From contig CALKNK010000033.1 in assembly GCA_938091165.1 (NCBI GenBank), positions 1-41,290 on the forward strand: a stretch of 41,290 bases of DNA, read 5' to 3'. Shown in pieces: positions 29,571 through 37,583 of the stretch (position 1 is the first letter of the stretch; every line of letters starts with the position of its first letter). Origin of the DNA: an uncultured Ilumatobacter sp. (GTDB lineage: Bacteria; Actinomycetota; Acidimicrobiia; Acidimicrobiales; Ilumatobacteraceae). The notes below the pieces were generated by a model, which was given only the letters and a program-made list of their open reading frames with translations, searched no databases and was not told the origin of the DNA. The position numbers and the translations under genes were made by a program.

Positions 29571-30005
29571 ATGTTGCTTGTGTTACGCCGAATTCGAACT
29601 CGCTTGCCCGTGCTAGCGACTTGTGTTGCTGCGGGGCTGCTCTCCGGTTGCAACGGGGGCGCCGGGGCAGGAGATGCCGAACGATTCTGTGGCGAGGTGC
29701 AAGCCAACGCCGTAGGACTCACACAGCCCAACTTGCAGTTCACCGACGACATCGACCCGTTGCTCAACTTGTATCGAAAGGTCGGGGCGTTTGCGCCCAT
29801 AGCGATCGAGCCCGAGTGGGACCAATTGGTTGACGCCTATGAGACCGCAAGCACTGTGGTGCCGGGTGATCCTGAGTCAGAGCAATCTGCGCTCGCTGCG
29901 ATCTTCTCAACTGAAAAGTCAGCTGCAGCCATCGACAGTTGGCTTGAGACAAACTGCGCCGTCGACATCGGGCCGGTCTTTACGATCGTGGCGCAAGACG
30001 GCTGA
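29571..30005 (+). CDS. Small putative lipoprotein of unknown function
   Basis: A 144-residue secreted protein. Basic residues (RRIRTR) and a hydrophobic run (LPVLATCVAAGLLSGC) end in the lipobox LLSGC, with Cys27 as the acylation site. The mature part is acidic and has two further cysteines (FCGEV and TNCAV) that could form a disulfide, and it is predicted to be mostly helical. It is expected on the outer face of the membrane. I recognise no domain. It converges on clpP with an 18-base gap and appears to be monocistronic. Confidence 0.75.
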   Translation: MLLVLRRIRTRLPVLATCVAAGLLSGCNGGAGAGDAERFCGEVQANAVGLTQPNLQFTDDIDPLLNLYRKVGAFAPIAIEPEWDQLVDAYETASTVVPGDPESEQSALAAIFSTEKSAAAIDSWLETNCAVDIGPVFTIVAQDG

Positions 30006-30023
30006 GCCCAGCAACTTCTTGAA

Positions 30024-30641
30024 TCAGCCGAGAATTTCGCCGCGCTTCAAGATGACGCTGTCGCACAAGCCGTAGTCCTTGGCCTCTTCGGCGGTGAACC
30101 AGCGGTCGCGTTCGGAATCTTCCTGGATCTGTTCAAGCTTCTTGCCGGAGTGGAACGCGATGAGTTCAGCCATGCGCTGCTTTGTATAGCGGAGCTGCTC
30201 GGCCTGGATCTGGATGTCTGAGGCCTGTCCGCGCAGGCCTGCGAGTGGTTGGTGCATCATGACGCGGGCGTTGGGTAACACGTAGCGTTTGCCTGCTGCG
30301 CCGGCAGTGAGCAGGAACTGCCCCATAGATGCCGCCAGGCCAAGACATACCGTTGCGACGTCGCAGCCAACGAACTGCATCGTGTCGTAGATGGCCATAC
30401 CGGCTGTGACCGAACCACCAGGGCTGTTGACGTACAACCAAATGTCGGCGTTGGGATCCTCGCCTTCGAGATACAAAAGCTGTGCACAGATTTGGTTAGC
30501 GATGTCGTCGTTGACGTCGGAGCCGAGCATCACGACCCGATTTTTGAGCAACCGGTCGAACACCGCCGATCGCGGATCGAAGCCGCCTTCAAGCGCGTGA
30601 GGAGCACCGGCGTTCGCGTGTGAGGTGGAGAGTTCCGACAT
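30024..30641 (-). CDS. clpP: ATP-dependent Clp protease proteolytic subunit
   Basis: A 205-residue serine peptidase that forms the chamber used by ClpX/ClpC. The catalytic triad is Ser105 (GLAASMGQF), His130 (MMHQPLAG) and Asp179 (SERDRWFTAEEA). VNSPGGSVTAGMAIYDTM and KNRVVMLG are conserved. Actinobacteria usually carry two adjacent clpP genes, often with clpX and tig. Here a single copy stands alone between a lipoprotein gene and a PLP enzyme gene, so a second clpP is expected elsewhere. Confidence 0.96.
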   Translation of the reverse strand: MSELSTSHANAGAPHALEGGFDPRSAVFDRLLKNRVVMLGSDVNDDIANQICAQLLYLEGEDPNADIWLYVNSPGGSVTAGMAIYDTMQFVGCDVATVCLGLAASMGQFLLTAGAAGKRYVLPNARVMMHQPLAGLRGQASDIQIQAEQLRYTKQRMAELIAFHSGKKLEQIQEDSERDRWFTAEEAKDYGLCDSVILKRGEILG

Positions 30642-30861
30642 TCGGCCAGGCTATCGCCGGACGCCGACTTGACGGTCGCACTGTTGTGCTGAAACGTTTG
30701 GCCCGTGGACGTCATCTACCAACCCCCGACAATTGAATTCGTCGCTCGGGAACTTGGCTGCGCTGGCCATGCGGAACGGGAATTTGTGATGAATACCAAC
30801 GGGCCATCGGAGTTGTCGGTTGGCAGGCAGCAGACATTGAGCCGCTTGCAACGGACGGGGC

Positions 30862-32139
30862 TCAGCGCGTCACACCGCTCATCACGACCACGATTTGATC
30901 GTTTTCGCTAATTTCGTTGCGTGCAGCCAGAACTCCGGCCAGGCCAGCCGAGCCAGTCGGGCTTGCGTTAAAGCCAGCGCGATGGGCCAGCCCATGGGCT
31001 TCACGGACTTGTTCTTCACTGGCAATGATCGGACGACCGCCGCTTGAACGCAGAGCTTCAAGTACGCCAATCCAGTCATAGGTCTCATCGTCGAGGATGC
31101 CGTCGGCAAGCGACGACGGGTCATCCCAGACCGTCATAATCTCGGCCCAGTTTTCAGCCGGGCACTCAACGCCTTCAGATCGTCTCCAGGCGCGTTCAAA
31201 CGGTGCGCAGCCCTCGGCTTGCACTGCGAATAGTGGCGTAGGCCCACAAACATTGTTCATTGCTTCTCCGACGGCGGCGGCGAATGCTCCCCCTCCAACC
31301 TGAATGAAAACGCGATCGATCTGTTGGATGCCGACTGCTGCTGCCTGCTCGCAGACTTCCCAGCCGAGCGTTCGGCCGCCATCAAGACATAGAGCGTTCT
31401 CAGGGCCTTGCACTGTGAAGGGGACCGCTCCGTGCGCGACGGCGTCTCGGAAACGCAGCATCGCTGGGTCGCCGGCCGGGTCGTCGTTGCGTCGCTCGCT
31501 GCGATGCACTCGTGCGCCGAGTTCATTGAGCCGGTCTCCGAAGCCATCGCTCATCCATGTCGGTACGTACACATCGAGCGGCCATTCGGCTGCATTGGCC
31601 AGAATTGCGGCAGCGAGCGCGGCGTTTCCACACGATGCAATCGCGAGTGGCGGCCGGTCGGCGAGCAGACCGAGGTCTTCGGCAGCTCGCAGATGGAGCA
31701 GGATTGAGAAGAGGAATCTTGCTTTCTGGCTGCCACCGACTCCCCCGGTTTCGTCCTTGATCCAGATACCACCGCGATCGGAGATACCGAACTCGTCGGA
31801 AAGAAATGCAGATCGCGTGAACGGGGTGGTGGAAAAGCCGACGCCGCCAACGACGCGGATTGCGTTGTCGAGTTCGGCGACTAAAGCGTTTCGGCGTGCT
31901 CGATCCATGCCGTTTGCGTTGGCGAAGGCTGCCCATGCCAAGTTCTGGTCGTCGGTGGTAAACGTGTTTGCCTGTCGCTCGGCAAGATGAGTACGTGGGG
32001 CACTGACGATTTGTAGGACGTGGCATCGGTCAGTGGCTGTTGCGTTTGGACAGCGGAATGCGAAGGGTTTTGCGATCGGGACCTCGGCGCCGCAGGTGGC
32101 GCAGCGCCATCCGGTCACGGCCATCGCCATGTTGTCCAT
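30862..32139 (-). CDS. Threonine synthase-like PLP enzyme (fold type II) with N-terminal zinc-ribbon-like motif
   Basis: A 425-residue cytoplasmic PLP-dependent enzyme. Four N-terminal cysteines (Cys13, Cys16, Cys30, Cys39) have zinc-ribbon-like spacing, as seen in threonine synthases. The PLP lysine is Lys139 in GGVGGSQKARF, followed by the phosphate-cup precursor IASCGNAALAAA and the Gly-rich IQVGGGAFAAAVGEA. The sequence is divergent from true threonine synthase (SFKDR-like motif absent), so it could be an ammonia-lyase or another beta-eliminating enzyme. It follows another fold-type II gene by 17 bases, so the two probably form one operon. The start may be Met4 or Met6. Confidence 0.8.
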   Translation of the reverse strand: MDNMAMAVTGWRCATCGAEVPIAKPFAFRCPNATATDRCHVLQIVSAPRTHLAERQANTFTTDDQNLAWAAFANANGMDRARRNALVAELDNAIRVVGGVGFSTTPFTRSAFLSDEFGISDRGGIWIKDETGGVGGSQKARFLFSILLHLRAAEDLGLLADRPPLAIASCGNAALAAAILANAAEWPLDVYVPTWMSDGFGDRLNELGARVHRSERRNDDPAGDPAMLRFRDAVAHGAVPFTVQGPENALCLDGGRTLGWEVCEQAAAVGIQQIDRVFIQVGGGAFAAAVGEAMNNVCGPTPLFAVQAEGCAPFERAWRRSEGVECPAENWAEIMTVWDDPSSLADGILDDETYDWIGVLEALRSSGGRPIIASEEQVREAHGLAHRAGFNASPTGSAGLAGVLAARNEISENDQIVVVMSGVTR

Positions 32140-32156
32140 GTGCGCGTTCTGTGCTT

Positions 32157-33698
32157 TCAGCCTGCTGCGACCTGTGCGTTGAAGTCGTCGATCATGCCGT
32201 CCCAGATGCCGGTGTATCGGCGTAATTCTCGCCAGAAATCCTGGGAGCGTCGAGCCTCGAAGAGGTCAAATGGAGTGCCTTGCTGCTCGACCCAGGTGTA
32301 GTAGCCGAGATTGAACAGCCGTCGACGATCGAGATCCGTGCAGTCGATCATGTGGTCAGTCGATGCCGCTCCGAGATGTTCGCCGACGGCTGCGGCGGCA
32401 TCGGTGGTGGTGAATTCGTTGCCGTACTGCCGCTCGAGCAGCTTGGCTCGTTCGCTCGGATATAGCGCAGCGCCGTCGGTGGCAACGGTGATCAGAGCTT
32501 GGTTTTCGCCGAGGTTGAGTAATTTCGCTGTTTTGATTGCGGCGAGGACGTTTGCGATTGCAGAGAAACCGAAGTGTTCGAGAGTGTCGACGAGGCTCTG
32601 GGAAATACCTTGGGATTGGGCGAGGTAGGCCCGTCCGGCTTCGGTGTTGAAGGTCAGGTCTAGCTCGTCGGTTGCTTTGTCAGAGATACCGACGACGATG
32701 TCGGTGTTGGCGATGTTGTGGATGAGGGGGATGTGCTTGTCGCCGATGCCTTGAATGTTGTGTTCGCCGTATCCGTTTTCGAGCATCGTCGGGCATTCCA
32801 GGGCTTCGACCGCGACGATCTTGGACCCGTATTCTTCCTTGAGTCGGTCACCGGCGGCGATTGTTCCGGCTGATCCGGTCGCTGAGGTGAATGCTGCTAG
32901 CTCAAGGTCTCGTCCGACGAGGCCGTACTCTTTTCGTACTGTTTCAAAGACATGGCCGAGGGCGCGTCCTGTCACGTTGTAGTGGCCGAGATGATTACCG
33001 AACTCTGAGAATTGATTGAGGATGAAATTGCCGGGATCCTTTGCTAGCTCGTTGCATGCGTCGTAGATCTCTTTGACATTCGACTCGGTGCCGTGTGTTT
33101 TGATCACATCTTCTTCAGGGTTGGCACACCATGTGTCGAGCCAGTCGAACCGCTCTTGGCTCATGCCTTCTGGCAGGATCGCAACGCCGCGACTTGCCAT
33201 GATCTTTGAGATCGCGATTCCACCTCGGGCATAGTTGCCAGTTGATGGCCATACGGCCCGGTGCACGGTGGGGTCGAACTGGCCGGTGACGACGCGCGGA
33301 GCAAGACACGAGTAGGCAGCGAGGACCTTGTGGGCGGTAATCATCGGAAAGCGGTCACCGAATACGACGATGATCGGCGACGCGACCCCAGTCAGCGTTG
33401 ACGGAAGCACGACGTGCTGCGGGACATCGACGCGATTTCCCTGTAGGTCGTTGTACCAGTGGACGCGCCAAAGGTTGCGTGCGTCAGGACCTTGTGGGTC
33501 AGCGTCGCCTACCTTCTCTGCGTGATCGAACGTGGACGGATCTGCGAGTTGCGCGAATGTCGGCAGGGTGATGCCTTGCTGACGAAATCGTTGCACGGAG
33601 TGGGCGACTGCTTCTTCGTTAACAATCCTGTCGGCTAGACCGAATTGGTTCTCAAGGGCTTCGGTTGTCGCAGCGGAGGCTTCGTCGGTGTTGATCAC
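32157..33698 (-). CDS. Cysteine synthase-like PLP enzyme of uncharacterised subfamily (fold type II)
   Basis: A 513-residue tryptophan-synthase-beta-superfamily protein, much longer than cysteine synthase (about 310). Lys124 (MITAHKVLAAY) is the likely PLP lysine, with the substrate loop STGNYARGG (152-160) in place of SSGNTG. The glycine-rich phosphate site is probably SATGSAGTIAAG. The N-terminal 90 residues and C-terminal 130 residues extend the fold. It forms a probable operon with the next PLP gene. The reaction is unknown, with lyase or synthase activity on a Ser/Cys-like amino acid most plausible. Confidence 0.8.
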   Translation of the reverse strand: MINTDEASAATTEALENQFGLADRIVNEEAVAHSVQRFRQQGITLPTFAQLADPSTFDHAEKVGDADPQGPDARNLWRVHWYNDLQGNRVDVPQHVVLPSTLTGVASPIIVVFGDRFPMITAHKVLAAYSCLAPRVVTGQFDPTVHRAVWPSTGNYARGGIAISKIMASRGVAILPEGMSQERFDWLDTWCANPEEDVIKTHGTESNVKEIYDACNELAKDPGNFILNQFSEFGNHLGHYNVTGRALGHVFETVRKEYGLVGRDLELAAFTSATGSAGTIAAGDRLKEEYGSKIVAVEALECPTMLENGYGEHNIQGIGDKHIPLIHNIANTDIVVGISDKATDELDLTFNTEAGRAYLAQSQGISQSLVDTLEHFGFSAIANVLAAIKTAKLLNLGENQALITVATDGAALYPSERAKLLERQYGNEFTTTDAAAAVGEHLGAASTDHMIDCTDLDRRRLFNLGYYTWVEQQGTPFDLFEARRSQDFWRELRRYTGIWDGMIDDFNAQVAAG

Positions 33699-33961
33699 TT
33701 TTACATTCTGTCAAAGTCAAGGTCAAAGGGCGACACCATCGCAGTTTTCTTCTCTTTGTCGTTTTCTGATCGGCCGTCAGTCAGCAAAAAGCGGGCTGCG
33801 ACGAATGGTGACGTGTAGCCACCGGTGAGCTGCTCGGATCCCGGAGTTCTTCAAGCGGAGAGCGGCATCACTGGTTCAGCAGACGTTTCCGCCTAACGCG
33901 ATTTCGTTGCAATCTGCGCATCGATTCTGTCTGTGTTGACATCGTGTAACTTGCACTGCCT

Positions 33962-35740
33962 ATGAGCCGTCTTTCTGCTTTTGTTGTTGCGTTTGTGGTT
34001 GCGGTGGGTGTGGTGTTCGGTGCCGCTCAAATCACGTCAGGTTCAACCAACAGCACCAAAGAAACAGTGTTCGTTGGACTCGTCCCCACCCGACTCCTCG
34101 ACACTCGCGAAAACGCCACCACTTTCGACGGTTTCGACCAAGCCGTCGGACGACTCGACGCTGACACCACTTATGAACTCGACATCGCAGGCCGTGCCGG
34201 AGTCCCAACAGATGCCACGTCAGTGAGCGCGAACGTTGTCGCAGTCAAACCTTCCAACGACGGCTTCATCACCGTGTACCCGTGCGGTGTAGTTCAGCCA
34301 CTCGCATCAACACTCAACTACCAAGCCGGCAACAACAACACCAACGAATTCACCGTCCCGCTCGGCCCCAACGGCAAAATCTGTATTTACGCCCAACAAG
34401 AAACCGACATCGTTGTCGACATCTACGGCTACTACACCACCAGCAGCGGCGGAGCCGACGGCCAAGACGGTGCCGACGGCCAAGACGGTGCCGACGGCCA
34501 AGACGGTGCCGACGGCCAAGACGGCCAAGACGCTGAGTCTCCAGCGCGTGTGATCTGGGTTGCCGATGACGACACCGGCGACCACAAGTTGCTGTCAACA
34601 GCGTTGGAAGCAATCACAGACGCCACCGCCACAAAACCGTACGTAATCAAAATCGCACCCGGCACCTACACCGAAAACAGCAACGTCGCAATGAAAAACT
34701 ATGTTGACGTTGAAGGCTCCGGCCAAGGCATCACCACCATCACCTGCGCCTGCAGCGGAACTAACAGTGGCGACTCAGTTGTCGGATCAACGATCTCAAT
34801 CGGTCAGGTGAACGCCGAAATCCGGCAAATCACCATCAAAAACACGAGCTCCACATTCGGTTACGCCGTTCACTCCAATCAGAACCTGGACACGACGTGG
34901 TCGGTATCGATCGCAGACGTCACCGCTACGGCAACCGGCGGAACGCTCGCTATTGGAATTGACGCGAAGAACTCGACGCTCAAATTGAGGAACGTGACAG
35001 CGACTGCGTCGAACGGGGCCTCCAATTACGGCATCAAGACCTCCGCATCAACCGTCACTATCGAGACGACCGTTGCGAAAGCGTCTGGAGGCACAGTAAC
35101 AAACAAAGCAATCTCTATTCAGAGCAATTCGAGCGCAGCGCTCAATAATGTCGTCGCCGAGGCGACCGGCCTTTCTGATTCAGATCTGGAAACAGCAGGA
35201 ATTGACGTGGCGAGTTCGGTTCTTGTTGCCAACAATACGACTGCGTCTGCCGCCAGCGGTGATACCCCGACCGGTATTTACGTAAGTGGTTCGGTTTCAG
35301 TTGTCGATATCAGCAACAGCACTGCGACCGGGTCGGGATCGGCAGTAAACACCGGCATCGGCGTGACCGGTGGATCGCAGGCAACTATTAACGACGTCAC
35401 TGCTACCGGCTCGGGCGTAGACGGAAATACTTCAAGGGGCATCGCAGTCGATGGGACCAACACCGTCCTTAAAGCGTTCAACACCAAAGCCCGTGGCTCA
35501 ACTGGCGAGAACGGCTTTGGCGCCCAGGTCTCAACCGGGGCGGAGGCTTCCTTTAGTAACTCCGTACTCGATGGAAAAGGTACAAGCGGTCAGACAGGAA
35601 AAAGCATCAGCAACGCTGGCACCGCAAACATTGTGAATACACGCTTCGAGCCAGCCGCACCGCCAAACGATGGCGGAACGTTTAAATGCAAGAGCAACTA
35701 TCTACTCGACCTCACTCTGCCTGAGCCCGCTTGCCCTTAG
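33962..35740 (+). CDS. Secreted protein with collagen-like Gly-X-Y segment and predicted parallel beta-helix
   Basis: A 592-residue exported protein. The signal peptide is residues 1 to about 22 (hydrophobic AFVVAFVVAVGVVFGAA). Residues about 35-155 form a domain with the actinobacterial motif FVGLVPTRLLDTRE. Residues 164-190 are nine Gly-X-Y triplets (GADGQD units), followed by a pectin-lyase-like part (about 195-570) with IKIAPGTYTENSNV and many short Thr/Ser/Asn-rich rungs (NVTATASNGASNYGIK). A late Cys pair (FKCKSN ... PACP) ends it. No LPxTG or membrane anchor is seen, so it is probably released or loosely wall-bound. It is likely an adhesin, matrix or glycan-binding protein, but the function is unknown. 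Confidence 0.8.
   Translation: MSRLSAFVVAFVVAVGVVFGAAQITSGSTNSTKETVFVGLVPTRLLDTRENATTFDGFDQAVGRLDADTTYELDIAGRAGVPTDATSVSANVVAVKPSNDGFITVYPCGVVQPLASTLNYQAGNNNTNEFTVPLGPNGKICIYAQQETDIVVDIYGYYTTSSGGADGQDGADGQDGADGQDGADGQDGQDAESPARVIWVADDDTGDHKLLSTALEAITDATATKPYVIKIAPGTYTENSNVAMKNYVDVEGSGQGITTITCACSGTNSGDSVVGSTISIGQVNAEIRQITIKNTSSTFGYAVHSNQNLDTTWSVSIADVTATATGGTLAIGIDAKNSTLKLRNVTATASNGASNYGIKTSASTVTIETTVAKASGGTVTNKAISIQSNSSAALNNVVAEATGLSDSDLETAGIDVASSVLVANNTTASAASGDTPTGIYVSGSVSVVDISNSTATGSGSAVNTGIGVTGGSQATINDVTATGSGVDGNTSRGIAVDGTNTVLKAFNTKARGSTGENGFGAQVSTGAEASFSNSVLDGKGTSGQTGKSISNAGTANIVNTRFEPAAPPNDGGTFKCKSNYLLDLTLPEPACP
34451..34531. repeat. 18-bp tandem repeats encoding the collagen-like segment
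   Basis: Four 18-bp units (each GGNGCCGACGGCCAAGAC, N = A in the first unit and T in the other three) at 34451-34522 are followed by half a unit to 34531. All encode Gly-Ala-Asp-Gly-Gln-Asp. Near-identical DNA copies indicate recent slippage expansion, and the number is likely to vary between strains. Confidence 0.9.
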
Positions 35741-35775
35741 TAGTGCCAGGGCGAAAGGGGGGCGAGTCTTTGAGT

Positions 35776-35807
35776 GGGTGGCGCCGCGCCGAACGCTGAC
35801 GCCACCC
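35776..35807 (+). terminator. Hairpin after the collagen-like gene
   Basis: GGGTGGCG at 35776-35783 and CGCCACCC at 35800-35807 form a perfect 8-bp GC-rich stem with a 16-base loop, about 36 bases after the stop codon. No U-run follows. It may be a factor-independent or Rho-assisted terminator. Confidence 0.4.
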
Positions 35808-36111
35808 TCAACCTGGGCATTGCCGAAGGGCTGGTGTTATCCTTGGCACCAACTGAGTCGCCGTCCCGCCCGGTACCTTTTGGTTCAGCGACACAGGCCT
35901 TGACCTCGAGTTTTACTGATCCTGCCAAACCGAAACTGGTCAACCACGGGCCACGCCCGATGTCAGGTCGGAGAAAACCGACTTCAAGGTCACGCGATTG
36001 GTCTGCGCTTCTGTTTCCTTTGAAAAGTTTGCCGATCACAGGCGCGATTCCCGACTGTTTATAGCGAGACGGCTGCACTCGACCTTGCGGGCCTCTAGCC
36101 TGAGTGTGCAC
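35808..36111. other. Spacer before the tRNA, no gene called
   Basis: Open frames of about 95-130 codons exist on both strands, but they show no recognised domain. The minus-strand one begins inside the tRNA. Composition does not decide between them. Confidence 0.35.
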
Positions 36112-36185
36112 GCCGACGTAGCCCAATTGGCAGAGGCACAGGCTTTAGGTGCCTGTCAGTGCGGGTTCGAGTCCCGCCGTCGGCA
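36112..36185 (+). tRNA. tRNA with UAG anticodon (Leu) and short variable loop
   Basis: The cloverleaf is 74 bases. The 7-bp acceptor GCCGACG pairs with CGTCGGC, discriminator A. The D arm is GCCC with loop AATTGGCAGA. The anticodon stem CAGGC/GCCTG has loop TTTAGGT (anticodon TAG, reading CUA Leu, with G37). The variable loop is only TCAGT, and the T arm is GCGGG-TTCGAGT-CCCGC. CCA is not encoded. Standard bacterial tRNA-Leu have a long variable arm, so this is atypical. It faces rdgB in the opposite orientation. Confidence 0.85.
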
Positions 36186-36201
36186 CAAGCCTCATAAACG
36201 G

Positions 36202-36780
36202 TTAGCGGTGCTCTAGTGCGCTGAGTAACGCTGCGAATGCTCGACCCCGGTGCGAGATCCCGTTTTTTGCCGTTGGCGCCATCTCGGCGAAGGTCAGTCC
36301 ATCTGCTTCGTTTGGAGCGAAGATGGCGTCGTAACCAAACCCGACGTCGCCTCGCTCGTTCGGAACAATCTGCCCTGAGCACACGCCCTCAGCAACCAAC
36401 TCGGTGCCATCTGGCCACATCAGGATTGCCACAGTGATGAACTGGGCGCCTCGCTGTTTTATGCCATTCAACTCGTCAAGCATTTTCGTTCGATTGTCGG
36501 CGTAGCTGCATCCCTTTCCTGCGTAGCGCGCTGTGTGCACGCCTGGCCGACCGTCAAGTGCGTCAACGAACAGCCCTGTGTCATCAGCAACAGCGGGTAG
36601 ACCAGTGGCCGCCACGATCGCAGCAGCTTTCAGCCGAGCATTCCCGGCAAGAGAGTCCGCATCTTCAACAACGTCAGGCACATCAACTGGGCGCGCCAAC
36701 AGAGTGACAACACCGTCCAAGAGTTGTTGGATCTCAGCAACCTTGTCAGGGTTCGCTGACGCGCAGACAACCTGAAGCAT
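36202..36780 (-). CDS. rdgB: RdgB/HAM1 non-canonical purine NTP pyrophosphatase
   Basis: A 192-residue house-cleaning enzyme that hydrolyses dITP, XTP and dUTP-like nucleotides to monophosphates. The start motif VVCASANPDKVAEIQQLL (SxNxxK), DDTGLFVDALDGRPGVHTARYAG and the C-terminal FGYDAIFAPNEADGLTFAEM, then NGISHRGRA, are conserved. It follows rph by 7 bases in the conserved murI-rph-rdgB order. Confidence 0.95.
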   Translation of the reverse strand: MLQVVCASANPDKVAEIQQLLDGVVTLLARPVDVPDVVEDADSLAGNARLKAAAIVAATGLPAVADDTGLFVDALDGRPGVHTARYAGKGCSYADNRTKMLDELNGIKQRGAQFITVAILMWPDGTELVAEGVCSGQIVPNERGDVGFGYDAIFAPNEADGLTFAEMAPTAKNGISHRGRAFAALLSALEHR

Positions 36781-36787
36781 CAGCAGC

Positions 36788-37558
36788 TCAACGAGTTACG
36801 CGAGCCGATGGAGGTTCAGCAACAAGGCCAGCTTGCGCATCAGAGATCGTGGTCAGACCGGCCTCGGCCAAACCGAGCAACGAGTCAAGCTGCGATCGGC
36901 TGAACGTCATCCCCTCGGCAGTGCCTTGCACCTCGACAAAGCTGGCTTCGCCACCATCGACAGGGCGCAGCATCACAACATTCATGTCAACTTCGGCAAT
37001 GGAATCCTCGACATACGGCAGGTCGAGCACCGGAGTACCGGCGACAATGCCGACACTGATCGCAGAGCAGAACGAATGCAACGGATTGGCTGCGAGGTCA
37101 CCGCGTTGTACGACGCGTTCGAGCGCATCGTGCAACGCTACGAATCCCCCGCAGATGCTCGCCGTGCGGGTTCCACCGTCAGCTTGCAGAACGTCACAGT
37201 CAACAATGACTTGACGTTCGCCGAGCGCTTCCATGTCGCATGCTGCGCGTAACGACCGGCCAATCAGACGCTGGATTTCAACGGTGCGGCCGCTCTGCTT
37301 ACCTTTGGCTGCTTCTCGGTTGATGCGCTCTGGAGATGCGCCTGGCAGCATCGAATACTCAGCGGTTACCCATCCTTTGCCGGAGCCCCGCATCCAACGT
37401 GGCACGTCCTCGTCGATGGATGCTGTGCATAACACCCGGGTGTTGCCGAACGACACGAGCACTGACCCATCAGCCATCTCGGTGAAGTCTCGCTGAAATG
37501 AAAACGGTCGAAGCTCGTCAGTAGCGCGACCGTCAGGGCGTGATGCAGTTCCTGTCAT
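36788..37558 (-). CDS. rph: Ribonuclease PH
   Basis: A 256-residue 3'-5' phosphorolytic exonuclease that trims tRNA 3' ends. I chose ATG 37558 (MTGTASRPDGRATDELRPF), since family members begin with R-x-D-G-R-x-x-x-x-L-R. A longer frame upstream lies in the murI-rph spacer and into murI. Conserved SVLVSFGNTRVLC, EYSMLPGASPERINREAAKGKQSGRT, the QADGGTRTASI phosphate site and FVEVQGTAEG are present. It lies 25 bp after murI. Confidence 0.96.
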   Translation of the reverse strand: MTGTASRPDGRATDELRPFSFQRDFTEMADGSVLVSFGNTRVLCTASIDEDVPRWMRGSGKGWVTAEYSMLPGASPERINREAAKGKQSGRTVEIQRLIGRSLRAACDMEALGERQVIVDCDVLQADGGTRTASICGGFVALHDALERVVQRGDLAANPLHSFCSAISVGIVAGTPVLDLPYVEDSIAEVDMNVVMLRPVDGGEASFVEVQGTAEGMTFSRSQLDSLLGLAEAGLTTISDAQAGLVAEPPSARVTR

Positions 37559-37583
37559 GGCCCGCAACGTAGCGGCTAAGCGG

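Noticed and set aside
33720..33960. Possible riboswitch (c-di-AMP, c-di-GMP or glycine type) upstream of the collagen-like gene
   Set aside because: Some GGAGAG-like and GGTGA-like pieces are present, but the conserved core sequences of these classes do not line up.
35737..36126. Overlapping open frames on both strands between the collagen-like gene and the tRNA
   Set aside because: No recognised domain, the minus frame starts inside the tRNA, and there is no basis to choose a strand.
36095..36382. Minus-strand frame reading GGTRTRT and similar across the tRNA
   Set aside because: It is antisense to the tRNA and overlaps rdgB in another frame. Such peptides are well-known spurious predictions over tRNA genes.
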